In this document: positions 19,746-29,957 of the stretch, one piece after another
Layout of the letters: each line of letters starts with the position of its first letter
Position numbering within the stretch: the stretch's first letter is position 1
Source of the DNA: Priapulus caudatus
Taxonomy: Eukaryota > Priapulida > Priapulimorpha > Priapulimorphida > Priapulidae
DNA: 30,099 nt
Assembly: GCF_000485595.1 (NCBI RefSeq)
Contig: NW_014579209.1
Coordinates: 1-30,099 of the forward strand
Direction of reading: 5' to 3'
Program-made: the position numbers and the translations under genes
The notes under the pieces: generated by a model
The model's input: the letters and a program-made list of their open reading frames with translations, nothing else
The model's database searches: none
Told to the model about the DNA's origin: nothing

Positions 19746-19999
19746 TTTATACATGCATACATACGCCAAATTTGACAACTGTACGTTTGGGACGTGCCGT
19801 AGGCATGTAAAATTTTGAAATATTTAAGCCATTGTTCCATGCAATCTGAGGCATATGTGACGGCCATAATTCTCATGTCTGATGACCCACTATCTCAACC
19901 TTAGCACTCAACCTGCAGCTTAGGATTCAAACACTTTTTCATCGGACTTTTCAGAGAGCGTACACAGTTAGGTTACTATAGTAATAAGTACAGTATTAG

Positions 20000-20330
20000 A
20001 AAACACAGGTAGAGAAGTTGGCCAATTTCTCACAATTTCACGTTTTTATGAGTTTTGCAAACCATACTTTTTGGCTATTCTTTTTTCTTTTTTTGTGTGA
20101 AGTCTCGAGCGGGGGGATATTTGACAGGCCAATCCCCCCTCCTTCAAGAGCGGGGGGCGTGCATCCCCCGCGAATTTACGACCCCCCGCCGCGACAGCCA
20201 ACAAACATTGACATAACAATGACGTACACTGGCCCAGAGCAAGATCATTGGGGATACAACATTATCCGTCGTGTATAGGAGGGTAGGGCGACTCTGACCC
20301 CCCCCACGTCCCAATTATCAAACGACCGTG
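20000..20330. other. GC-rich repeat pieces, no supported gene
   Basis: GCGGGGGG/CCCCCC blocks at 20109-20200 resemble the G-rich interiors of CAGTGGCG-type MITEs. CCACGTCCCAATTATCAA near 20305 repeats a motif near 11550. An 86-codon ORF across this is not credible. Confidence 0.4.
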
Positions 20331-20370
20331 GTTCTCTGAAACACATGCAGTAAGGCATTTATCTCTTCTT

Positions 20371-21092
20371 CCAGATGCAGATCGGATACTAGAAGACAGC
20401 GTTGCCGAAAAGGCAGATTATAATCCGATGCGCTGAAGCGCAGATCTTTCGCGCAGCTCGCGCAAGGGCGCACGCAACGCCGGAACGTTCTGACGACAGT
20501 ATGCAGCTTGCAAGCTATGATCCGTGCGCGTAAATGAATTTGGCGGGCGCCACGGATCCGATAGCCTGCAGCGAACAGTCCGCAATTTTAAGGTTGGGGG
20601 ACACAGAGGTGTAGACATTTGCAGACTTGAACCAGTGTTCACTTGTTTTATAAAAAAACGGGTACGAGTAATCGTGTTCGAAACCGAGCGTGTGTGCACG
20701 CGAAATCACAGAAACACTGTCGAAATGCTGCATTCAGCGAACCTTGCCAGTAATTTGGCAAACCGGCTGTCCAGAATCAGGAAAACACCTTACCAGGCGA
20801 CTACTTCGCCCCAACGCGCCACGTTTTTGCAAGCCGTTCAACTGTGCAGCTCCGTACGGCAGTTCGAAAGCAGTGCCGCCCGCCTGCCCGCGCCATAAGC
20901 CATAGGACTGCCACTCTCTCGAACTCTGGGCTTAGCTTATTCATTCATGCTAATCGAGGTGAGCGAGTCGTAGGCTATATATAGCTTTGCACTCGCAACC
21001 GTCTTGAAAGAGAGTAGGCCCCTATACTTAGAAAACAATAACATTCGTAGTAAAATATATTTCGTATTTATTAGAATTTATATTTTATTTTA
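20371..21092 (+). mobile_element. Dispersed repeat copy B
   Basis: Second, shorter copy of the repeat at 16841-17820. It has one internal arm rather than two, and its interior (GGCTTAGCTTA, TAATCGAGGTG near 20929-20962) is in the opposite orientation to copy A. Both copies end in AT-rich TTTCGTATTTA...TATATTTTATT-like sequence. Confidence 0.75.
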
Positions 21093-21099
21093 AACGCCG

Positions 21100-21389
21100 T
21101 ACCTGTTCTCCCTAACCTGTCCCACACTACCTGTCCCCTCACCGGTCCACACCTAACATTCCCCTCACCGTGGTCGGGGCTCGACGCGTGTCCCACACGT
21201 ACCTTATCCCCTCACCATGTCCCCACCGTACCTTGTCCCATCACCTGTCCCACACGTCCTGTCCCCTCACCTGTACCCATCCGTACCTGTCCCTCACCTG
21301 CCCAACACGTAGCTTCCCTCACATGTCCACCGTACGTCGTCCCACTCACCGCCCACACGGTACGTCGTCCCCTCACCTGTCCCACCACG
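21100..21389 (+). repeat. ~27-bp minisatellite, about ten degenerate units
   Basis: The consensus is close to CGTACCTGTCCCCTCACCTGTCCCACA read in short pieces: ACCTGTCCC, CTCACCTGTCC and CACACGT recur throughout. Units vary in length by several bases. The array abuts an unresolved N and an ACGC run. Confidence 0.8.
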
Positions 21390-21990
21390 NACGCACGCAC
21401 GCACGCACGAACGCACACGCACGTGTTACGTATACTACGCACGCACGCACAGCGCAGTGCCACGCACACATGCACGCAGTGTGACGCACGCCGCAGTATA
21501 CTACGGTGCCAGCACACACGCACACACCACGCATGCAACGCACGTACGTGTTACACACAGCACGCACATGCATGCACACAGGTGTACGTTGCACACGCAC
21601 GCACGCACGTCTCGTGCCACATGCATGATGCACGCACGCACGTGTACCTGTACCACACACGCCACCGTACGCACCAACGCACTCATGCCACAACACTGTA
21701 CCTGCACACTCGCACGCACGTACACACACACGGCATGCACGCACTGCTGTACGTGCACACGCACGCACATGTAATACGCACGCACGGTGTACGTGCACAC
21801 GCACGCACGCACGTGTACGTGCACTCAAACGCACGAACGTGTACGTGCACACGCACGCACGCACGTGTACGTGCCACGAACGCCGACGGTACGTGCACAC
21901 CGCACGCCACGCACCACGCCACACGCCCAACGGCCATGCCACGCACGTGTTACGTGCACACGCATTGCACGCAGCACGCACGTGTACGTG
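21390..21990. repeat. ACGC / CACGTG array 2
   Basis: About 600 bp of ACGC, CACA and CACGTGTACGTGC blocks, most regular from 21780 to 21880. Single-base slips are frequent, which may be assembly error. All long ORFs here are repeat translations. Confidence 0.9.
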
Positions 21991-22079
21991 CCGACTACAT
22001 ACAAACAGCCGCTTTCTATCAGAACAATGTGGTCATCATCTGTAAAGGGTCAAGCCCAGCGCTGTTCGCTTCTCAACCA

Positions 22080-22905
22080 TGACACATAACAAATACCGTG
22101 ACCTGATCTATTGAACGTTTCACGTGAAACCACTCCTTATAACACTTTTTAGGTATGAATCATACTTCTGAGGTTTAAAAACACCAGAATTCGATCGGGC
22201 ATCAAAAAATAACCCAGAAAGCATTACCTAACATGCCAATATGGTCAGAAAACACCGAAAGATTTTTGGTACTATGCGACTGAGCTTAATTGAGGCCTTA
22301 ACTTTGGTCAATTTAAAGCATTACCATTAATTTATGAATAAAACTGCTGTTGGAATCGATCCCCGGGGCCCAAAATACCCCTAGTAAACATGTATAACAT
22401 GACTATAAAGTGTCAGGTAAGATTTACACCAATTTTCCCATAATCTGCGCAAAATCGGAAAGAAGGGCGTGGCCCGTAAAAACGGTTTCGCAACCAACAA
22501 AATATTGTAACCTTTTTTTTTAGGTTTTATATGCGACCAATACCAAACACATTAGGAAAGAATTCAGCTTGTTTTCACTCGATTTCCCGGGTAGAGGCCT
22601 TTTTGCCACTTTTATGAACTGGACTATGAGATGAATGTCCAGAACCGGTCGCAGTAAGCCCGGCCAAATTATATTTCCAATTCAACAGACTGTTAATCAT
22701 TCATTAAAATTAAACTGGTCTATTATATTGATAACATTACAGTCTTGCCATGTGTGCAAAGCACACCATCAACTGATTCTAAGTAACAACATGCTGTCAA
22801 CTTAATACATACAGTTGTAGTATTTAGTAAACATGTGATATTGCTTTTCACAGAAGAGAAAATTGTTAAGAAGGCATCACATTAGGAAAAGAAACTCGGT
22901 GTGGT
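22080..22905. other. No supported gene
   Basis: AT-rich sequence. ATATGGTCAGAAAACACC near 22240 also occurs near 14637, marking a dispersed repeat. No coding signal. Confidence 0.4.
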
Positions 22906-22911
22906 AACATA

Positions 22912-23269
22912 AAGCTGTGGACACTAGGCGATTGTTCAGGCGATTTGAGTCGGCGACGTGAGTCGCTCGAATCAAGACCAATTGTTTGATAATATCTGGG
23001 CGATTATTTTAGTCGCCAACGACTATATACAATGCGATACTATACAATTTACGCTATCGCTACGCGCAGCAGAATGTACAGAATTTATCAGCAATCAAAA
23101 TAGGTGCCATTTTCAATCATGTGACCTATCAATCTAAGTGATCAATCTAGGCTGGCGCGAGATGAATTCGGCCAATGAATCGCGGAAAATCGCCACTCCT
23201 AGTGTTGTCCACGAGTCAGGCGGCACTGCAGTCGCACCTGCGAAAATCGTGTAGTGTGTCCACAGCCTT
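22912..23269. mobile_element. 358-bp MITE with 6-bp target duplication
   Basis: The ends are inverted: AAGCTGTGGACACTAGGCGA at the left and, read on the opposite strand, AAGGCTGTGGACACACTAC at the right. AACATA flanks both sides exactly (22906-22911 and 23270-23275). There is no ORF of note. A complete short DNA element is the simplest reading; superfamily not assigned. Confidence 0.7.
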
Positions 23270-23433
23270 AACATAGGTTTTGTGCAATTAAAAAACAGAA
23301 ATAAATTAGTTGGAATTTTCATTTAGAAATATATTTTATTATGCCACAAAAAAACCAAGTTTGTGTAAAAAACATGCAGTTACACCTCGTGTTTACAACA
23401 AAACTCATGTATACTAATGTTATAGGCTCACAG

Positions 23434-23525
23434 GAGGTTGAGCGTTGAGGAAACTGAGGCCAGCTGTGTTCTAGCACTGGAGCCCTCCACATCAGTTCGT
23501 CAACAAGTTGCCACTTCAGGCAAAG
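23434..23525 (+). CDS. Exon-like block (possible)
   Basis: An open 30-codon block with one extra base at each end. It is preceded by CAG (and TACTAATGTTATAG upstream) and followed by the good donor AAAG/GTTAGT. It begins G + RLS (TTGAGC at the same offset as the minus-strand block 28069-28190) and both end ACTTCAG-like, in the same phase. No family is recognised. A downstream 66-codon ORF (23603-23803) has Lys/Trp-rich sequence and a C-x2-C-x5-C pattern, also unrecognised, and is not clearly joined to it. Confidence 0.25.
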
Positions 23526-23809
23526 GTTAGTATTTTAATTTTTTAAGTCGCAATATTTATGCAAGTTTGCCAAAACTAATGCCTCAGGCTGGTGATATTT
23601 AAATGTTCGCTTATGAAAAACAACAATGGAAAAACATTGAAGAAAAAAACCCAAATATAGGACCTAAAAAACTCCGTATGTGGATTCAACACAGACACAC
23701 ATTGCCGCCTAGAGTTAAACTTATAGTTGACTATTCTAAACCTTTAAAATATCACTGCCAATTATGTAAGTTCTATGAAATTTGTGGAACAAAAGTAAAA
23801 TAAAAGTCA

Positions 23810-25440
23810 ATTAAACGTGTACAGTTTTTCTATGAAAATTTCAGGAGTATGTCAAATGCCAAATTGACATGCGCCACAGCTGGAAAAATCTCGTCTTACA
23901 ATAGGCCGACTACGACCTAAGATAAAATCAAGCAACAAACAGCTAGTAGCAGGATCGCAGAGCGACCCTTCAATCATTCATCACCTCACACCCCATGCCT
24001 TTTGTGGTGTAAGCACTGCTCGTGGACATGCCCACACTGTTGGAGCAGCTTAATGTTGCAGGAAAGGTTATGTGTTACCAGCTTGCGGATTTCACAGTCC
24101 CAGGGTCGGATTTTTGTGAACGCTAAATCCGTTGAGAAGAAAATTGAGGGGGTTAGATATGCTACAAATTTTTATTTTACAGTCCAAGTATCTTCATTTA
24201 ATAACATTGTAATATAGTTCGCTTTACAATAGACTATAGTTTCGCTTTTATAATAGACACGGCTTAGTTTCACTGCTTTGAGATTGTCAGATGTTGGCCA
24301 GTGGTGTGCGTTTATTTGATGCCTGCAAAGTGTGTTGTATGTGTGCCGCGCGTTGCTACGCAGCGCCGTATATATATATAGTACGCTATCGATCGGTACC
24401 TCAAAGGCCGCGCGTCACGCGTTGACCTTGGAGGCTCCTTTTATGAAGCTACGAACTGTATTCAGCTTTCTCGCCAATGAAGTCTGTTTTAATACATATA
24501 TACATAACCATAAAAGGTTGTCGTGGCTGCTTTTTTTCGGTGACCTTTGAAAACGATTAAAAAAATTAATGTCGCGCGATTGGCGCCCTAGCTCCTAGAG
24601 GTGTAGAATATTATATTCGTGCGCGCAAAGGCGAGCGATTTTTGTGGAACCCTGTGGGTAAGCCAAATAAAAAACGTTTCTTTCCTGCATGTCTGATCAC
24701 TGTTTGGCTCACAGACTTGCCTTGGCAGCAGGAGCAAGCCCTAAAAAGTTGTTCTATATTGATAACATATCTACTGTAGTGACCAGAAACAAAATTTGAA
24801 AAACTGCCTGGACAATAAACATCTCATATTATTATAAAGCGTTAGCCTTTGGGACAGTGTGGAAGTGTACATTAAAATAATTTTGTTTGCCAGAATGTAA
24901 GCTAAATTTTTGTATTGAATTATTTAATTCGGGTGTTATGTAACATGACAGTGACAAGATAGACTCCCTGCAGTGTACTGTAATATGCTTGTAAACAATA
25001 TCTGTTCTGTATTGTGTCTCCTAATGGCATTTTATTGCCTTGTAAGTGTGTGAAAATTTCAAAAACTTCCTGAACCCCTGACAGGCTTCACCATTAGACT
25101 TGACCCCCCTTACCCCCCCCCCCCCGCTGGACCCCGGCTATTTTCAGCTGAAAACAAATTGTATTCCCCATCCCTGAGAATGGGACTGGGAGGGAATACT
25201 GGATTCCGTGTCAGGAACAATTTCACTATTCGGCAACATTACTTTTTGATTAAAAACACAACTTATCGCAACAGTAATAAATGCTAAGGCGCAGAAGCTC
25301 CTCCCTTTAGCATTAAAGCTTACAGCCCAATTTGCTCTGTTGAAACTGTTTTAGAAATCGGATGAATAAGTTGAATATATCTAGATAAAATTACTGCGTC
25401 ATATCTGTCATAAAGGGTAGAGAGTTGCATGTAAAAATGG
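23810..25440. other. No supported gene
   Basis: Short ORFs only, up to 72 codons. TTTCAG at about 23839 precedes a 24-codon open stretch ending in TAA near 23920, a weak exon candidate. A C-run sits at about 25110. Otherwise AT-rich sequence without pattern. Confidence 0.4.
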
Positions 25441-25465
25441 GACATCTCATCATGGTTCGCTTATA

Positions 25466-26407
25466 AGCCCGGTCACACTGGACCGGAACCATCCGCGACC
25501 GTTACGGCGACCAGAAAATGTGACAGGTCGCCGGCAAACGCAACACAACGCCGAGAAAAAGTCCCAACAAGATTACAAAAACTTGAAAAAAAGCCGCGCT
25601 CTTACCGCGACTGTGCGGATATACCGCGTTCTCACGGCTTGCGCGCGCCACGACCTCTCGCGCTTATGGCGTTTCTATTGAGATCTATTGCTGTGGCAAC
25701 GGGCGATTCACCGGCGTTCCCGCGCGCTCTCACCACGCTCATTGGGTTCTTAACCGCGCCAGTCTTTCTAACGTGTATCGCGACTCACGGCGACCTCACG
25801 GCGTTTCTACCACGTTCTCACGGCGACTATATAAGCTGGTCAGATTTTTTCGGAAATTTTAACTGATCTCATCTTGGATCCTGCCCCCTCCACCTCCGAG
25901 TAGCCATCCTTCCCCCCCCACCTCATTCCGGTCGCATGCGATCCATTTTCTTATAGTGTGTGCGTTTGCTGGTTAGGAAACACGAATGCGAGAAACAAGT
26001 TACCAGAGCCGAAGGCCGTTGGCCGAGACAGATCGGCATGAAACAATCGGATGAGACAGTATCGATGAATTCGCCGTTGAAAATGTTACCATTTCGCAGC
26101 GTCTTTGCCACGCTGTGTACTGCGGTTACTTACGTTTTTATTGGAGATGTTACGACGGCGTGTCTCACGACCTTCGTTCTCACGCGTTCCAGGGGTAATG
26201 ATCACCGAAACTTGGCATTTGTTTTGAAACATGCCTCAAAACAAACGCCGTGACTCGGCGATCATTTGGCGACCATGGGCGACACACCCACGATGTCTAG
26301 GCGTTTCCACCACGCTTATGCCACGCTATTGCGACCTTGGCGCGCTCTGGGCCCATTTTCTGTCGCCGTAGCAGCGCAGTAAGGACGCCACCCCGGTGTG
26401 ACGGGGG
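25466..26407. mobile_element. ~940-bp element with CCGGTCACAC-type inverted ends
   Basis: The left end reads GCCCGGTCACACTGGACC and the right end, on the opposite strand, CCCCCGTCACACCGGGG. The interior is strewn with CTCACGGCG, ACCACG and GGCGACC motifs. It also holds an internal hairpin at 26197-26266 (AATGATC...TTTGTTTTGA stem). No domain-bearing ORF and no clear target duplication; probably a non-autonomous DNA element. Confidence 0.55.
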
Positions 26408-26806
26408 TATTATGGACGCACACTTTTCCTGCAATGAATGTACAAATGTAAATTAATTATACTTATTTCAAAGTAAATAATAGCACAGCATATTTATATA
26501 CACATTGCAGCAAACAGCATAGTTTAGCGTCATTTAATGTACTTTTTTACCATTTGCAGTATCTGCTAAACATAGCTGATTATTTTTCATTTTGAAATAA
26601 TTAGTTCTCAAGCTTTTCCCATATCCCTTGAGATATATTTTCCATTTAATACCTTGCCTTACATGTAATGCTAAAATCACTTGCATACGGGTATGATTAT
26701 ATATTATTATATGCATTACATATATAGTTTTTATCAAAATTCGAAGACCAAATACACAATGCATTTAAAATACAAAGTGTGCATAAGATTTCCGTTACTC
26801 ACCATG

Positions 26807-27182
26807 TTAATCACTGTCATCAGTGGAATCCTCTGTGTCATGGTCAGTGTCTGCTCTGGCTGGAAAGCTTGGTTGTTGACTCGTTACACTGTACTCCACT
26901 TCTGCAGCGATATCTTCTTTCCGTTTTCCATAGCGCGTGAACCATGACGTGTAGAGCTCCTCCTGTGTCGGCTTCGGTGCTGATGCAATGTTCTTCATTG
27001 TAGTTGTAGGACCTGTTGCCATCGGGAATGCAGCTTCTGTGATACTGTCTCCTTGTGCGGTGTGTTCTTGGCATTTTTTAAGTACCATTCTCAATAGGAG
27101 AGGTATGTAAGTGTACTCCTTCAGAACCTTTACAGGTCGCAGCGTCCACTGCTTGGCCGCCTTAGACCAATGAGTGTGAAAG
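26807..27182 (-). CDS. Candidate terminal exon of an unrecognised gene
   Basis: A strong 3' splice site (run of nine T then GCAG) precedes 124 open codons ending TAA. The peptide has HTHWSKAAKQW near its start, then KEYTYIPLLLRM, a middle rich in Thr/Ala, FTRYGKR, and an acidic tail (TDHDTEDSTDDSD). Joined through its phase to the block at 27472-27567 the frame is kept. A consensus donor, ATG/GTGAGT, lies only a few bases past the stop, so an intron in the 3' UTR or loss of an original downstream exon is possible. The W..SK..K.W and K.Y.YIP spacing recalls transposase-like invertebrate proteins, from memory only; function not assigned. Confidence 0.45.
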
Positions 27183-27471
27183 CTGCAAAAAAAAATGTGT
27201 AACCTTCTCATCAGCAAAGCATTAACTTTCTATTTATTTTAAATGTCACAAAGACATGTCATTTATACTTGTTGTTTCTTAAACATATTGTTACTGTTAG
27301 TAAAATGAATGTTAATGAAAGTTGTACTGTTACACTGTAATTCATGAAATTTGTAAAAATGAAAACAATCAATGTACAAAATTTTAATGCATGCATAATA
27401 AATGTTATTTGCAATAAAAAAAAACATTTGCTGTTACTCACTGAGTTGTTAGTATTTTTATGCAAACTTAC

Positions 27472-27567
27472 ATTAACTTCCCTGACTAGTCCCGAGCGCG
27501 CTCTCTGGCACTATGAGCGTTGTGGTCAATGGCTGCTATTTTGACTCGCAGGTCGTAATCTTGGTTG
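27472..27567 (-). pseudogene. Exon-like block with in-frame TAG, upstream of 26807-27182
   Basis: A 96-bp block with acceptor CTATCTTGCAG and near-perfect donor AAT/GTAAGT. It reads YDLRVKIAAIDHN then HSARERARD, followed by TAG at 27486-27488, then SGKL to the donor. Phase (1 + 31 codons + 2) fits the downstream exon exactly. Good splice sites with a nonsense codon suggest recent decay, or that the true exon stops there. The IDHN motif and context hint at a transposon-derived gene. Confidence 0.35.
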
Positions 27568-27579
27568 CTGCAAGATAGA

Positions 27580-28060
27580 GGATAAAAGTGATATAGTTAG
27601 CAACAAAAATATGTTGTTATCGGCGGGTAAGCACGGTTGAATCAAACTGTTCATCAAGTGACTGTGTACATGATGTATAGATGTGTACCGATACACTAGG
27701 GTCACGATACGATACGTATCTATACATGGATAGAAAAAGAGATGCTGACATTACATGCTATGACAAATTTTTGCGTAAGAACTAATAATGTTTTAAGTAT
27801 TAATGTTTATTTGTTATTTTAAAATTAATAATTAAAACAACTTCAGCTGAAATGAAAACTAGTCCAAACTGTCCTCAACTGTCACAGATTGGGACTAAAG
27901 ATATCCCCACCCCTTATGTCCACAAAGTTTAATGCTTGACATATGAGCGTGTGCTGTAACGCGCACATGTCACGCAGCCTGTCACTACTCCTACCTCAGC
28001 GCTAGTAAACAATTTCGATCACTTGAAAACCAAGCGTTAGAAAAAACATCGAATGCAACA
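27580..28060. other. Presumed intron between minus-strand exon candidates
   Basis: AT-rich sequence with no long ORF. CACGATACGATACGTATC near 27710 is a short near-palindromic repeat. Confidence 0.3.
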
Positions 28061-28068
28061 GCAATTAC

Positions 28069-28190
28069 CTGAAGTTTCTGAAGTTGCTTCACTGGTACTA
28101 CCTGAAGCAATAACTTCCATTCCTTCAGCTGGTAGTGGCATGAAGTGAGAGCTCTCAATGTCACTTTTCTTACCACTTCTGCTCAACGAC
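28069..28190 (-). CDS. Candidate internal exon
   Basis: A 122-bp block preceded by AATTGATAG and followed by TTCAG/GTAATT. It is open for 40 codons with one base over at each side (SLSRSGKKSDIESSHFM at the start, Ser/Thr-rich end). Its phase does not join directly to 27472-27567 using the CAG acceptor, so an exon is missing, another acceptor is used, or it belongs to something else. No domain recognised. Confidence 0.3.
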
Positions 28191-28306
28191 CTATCAATTG
28201 ATAAAAATATGGGGTTAATTTGAATGTTTTGTAATCCATTTGTATGTCATAAGTCGTAACCATCCATATGCATGGGAAATGTGCATCCGACTATTGAGAT
28301 ACAATT

Positions 28307-28446
28307 CACTGGCAGCAAGAACCACTCCGCTGCAGCTACAGCACACACACGGCCATTGTCTATATATAACATCTAGATGTTATATATGGACAATGGCCGT
28401 GTACGTGTGTGCTGTAGCTGCAGCGGAGTGGTTCTTGCTGCCAGTG
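28307..28446. mobile_element. 140-bp palindromic hAT-like MITE
   Basis: The element is one near-perfect palindrome: arms of 68 and 72 bp differ only by a 4-bp indel (GTAC) and one base change, centred on AACATCTAGATGTT with no loop. The ends read CACTGGCAGCAAGAACC and its complement. ATACAATT flanks both sides exactly (28299-28306 and 28447-28454), an 8-bp target duplication as made by hAT transposases. No coding content. Confidence 0.85.
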
Positions 28447-28646
28447 ATACAATTAAGTCAATGTATAGCGCTTGATTTTTGTTTGCAGGTTGGCCCAGAA
28501 ATCAAAACATTTGTAACCTGAGGTTTCAAAGTCCATCAATNACGAAAATAAGGTACGAAAACAACCACATCAACTTTGATATGGTACCGGTAGGCTGGCG
28601 CGGCGAAATAGTCACGCGCAAACCAGTTTGTTTATACCGCTGGTAT

Positions 28647-28659
28647 CGCCATCTAGTGG
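28647..28659 (-). promoter_or_regulatory. CTCF-like motif
   Basis: CGCCATCTAGTGG matches the core of the known CTCF consensus on the reverse strand. CTCF exists in most bilaterians. Occupancy is unknown, and the surrounding block ends in a MITE-like terminus (GACCCTGGTCCTTTAA, 28766-28781), so it could be carried by a repeat. Confidence 0.3.
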
Positions 28660-28887
28660 ACCGAAACTCAAAAATTATAAGTTCTCGGCCGCAGCAGTTT
28701 CACGGCGAGTAAACGCCCGGGCGAAAACCATTGCGCCACCTATAAACAATCAAGTTGCGCGCAAAGACCCTGGTCCTTTAACCAAACTCACGACATGGGT
28801 GTGTAAACGCTACTTTGAGCGATAACCTGTAAGATTACGAACCGTAAGCGTCAGCTCTCTACAACCACGAGCAACAGGATAGTAGGC

Positions 28888-28979
28888 AACGTATTAGCCA
28901 GCGAGCCGTGATTTGTACGGTCAGCTTACTCATCAACGTATTAGCCAGCGAGCCGTGCAGCCGTGATTTGCACGGCCAG
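28888..28979 (+). repeat. ~40-bp direct duplication
   Basis: CAACGTATTAGCCAGCGAGC followed by CGTGATTTG.ACGG occurs at 28888-28923 and 28935-28979; the second copy has an inserted GCAGCCGT. Confidence 0.85.
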
Positions 28980-28989
28980 TTTTGAAACT

Positions 28990-29720
28990 GCACGGCCAAA
29001 AAAATTAACAATTGTATGCCAGCAATAATATTAAACCACTTTAAAAAAATGATTGTTCTTGATCACGTACGTTGCCTTCGAGTTGACATGCTGGCGACCG
29101 TGTCAACTTGACGCGCACTCCCTGGACGGCCTGTTATTCCTTACGGACTGTCCAGTATAGAAGTAGAAGATACAGGTGGGGTTCCGTCGGACCGTCCAAT
29201 GGGCTTTGGCCTGGCCTCTGCTCCATCATGCCTAGTAGTGGCGCTGCAACAACTATGAAACAATGTTACTGTTATCAGATATTGCTAAGATTTTAGACAT
29301 ATATACTGATATAGGGATCGAAATTAGCTGTTTTTCTACTTATTCAAAATAAGAAGAGCTGCTGCAAGAAATGTTAGTACAGTAACTGGTATACTGAATA
29401 CAGGACGTTAGGAATACAGATACCAACGACAGTCTTACTTGTTACATAATATATTGGACATATAAACTTGAATCACACAGGCGCAGTTACAACAGCATGT
29501 ATGTATAAAGTCTAGAGTCCCGCCGTAAGTTTCTTCCTCGACTAGTGGCGCCACTCTAACGTTTTGCAATTATCTTACAGTAACAACAAATTATTAATAT
29601 TGCAAAGATTTTTACATGATATAGTTAAGCTAACTTCAGCAATATAGTTTATATAAGCTCTATCGCTCTGCAATAACCCCATAAAAACATTTTCACATTC
29701 TGTTAGAGAAGTGATAGCTA
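28990..29720. other. No supported gene
   Basis: A 62-codon ORF at 29108-29296 has no domain. AGTGGCGCCACT near 29545 is a 12-bp palindrome. AGTTGACA and TGTCAACT form a small hairpin near 29080. Nothing else stands out. Confidence 0.4.
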
Positions 29721-29727
29721 TAGGACA

Positions 29728-29763
29728 CCTACTAACGCTCAAGGGCCCTTGAGCGTTAGTAGG
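29728..29763. repeat. 36-bp perfect palindrome
   Basis: Two exact 18-base arms (CCTACTAACGCTCAAGGG and its complement) with no loop. The following 60 bp repeats pieces of the arm (GCGTTAG, TAGTAGGCCCCTTA), as if the palindrome had been partly reduplicated. Confidence 0.9.
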
Positions 29764-29919
29764 CCCCTTAATTAGCGTTAGCCCCTTAATTAGCTAGTAG
29801 GCCCCTTAGAGCGTTAGTTAAGGGCCGGGTCGTTGTCGTAACAGGTACTACAGATATGTACCCGAGGTACATATATATATGTATACACAAAGTGTACCAG
29901 ACTTGTACTACAGAAATGT

Positions 29920-29957
29920 ACCCTAACCCTAACACTAACCCTAATCCTAACCCTAAA
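29920..29957 (-). repeat. Degenerate interstitial telomeric repeat
   Basis: CCCTAA units with one CACTAA and one TCCTAA variant, six in all, opposite in strand to the tract at 4434-4499. Confidence 0.85.

Noticed and set aside
18875-19878. ORFs of 100-147 codons rich in Cys, Val, His, Thr
   Set aside because: Overlap in all frames across the minisatellite, CACGTG and CA arrays; no non-repeat sequence.
21170-22089. ORFs up to 219 codons, some crossing an N
   Set aside because: Low-complexity translation of minisatellite and ACGC array; frames remain open because of repeat composition.
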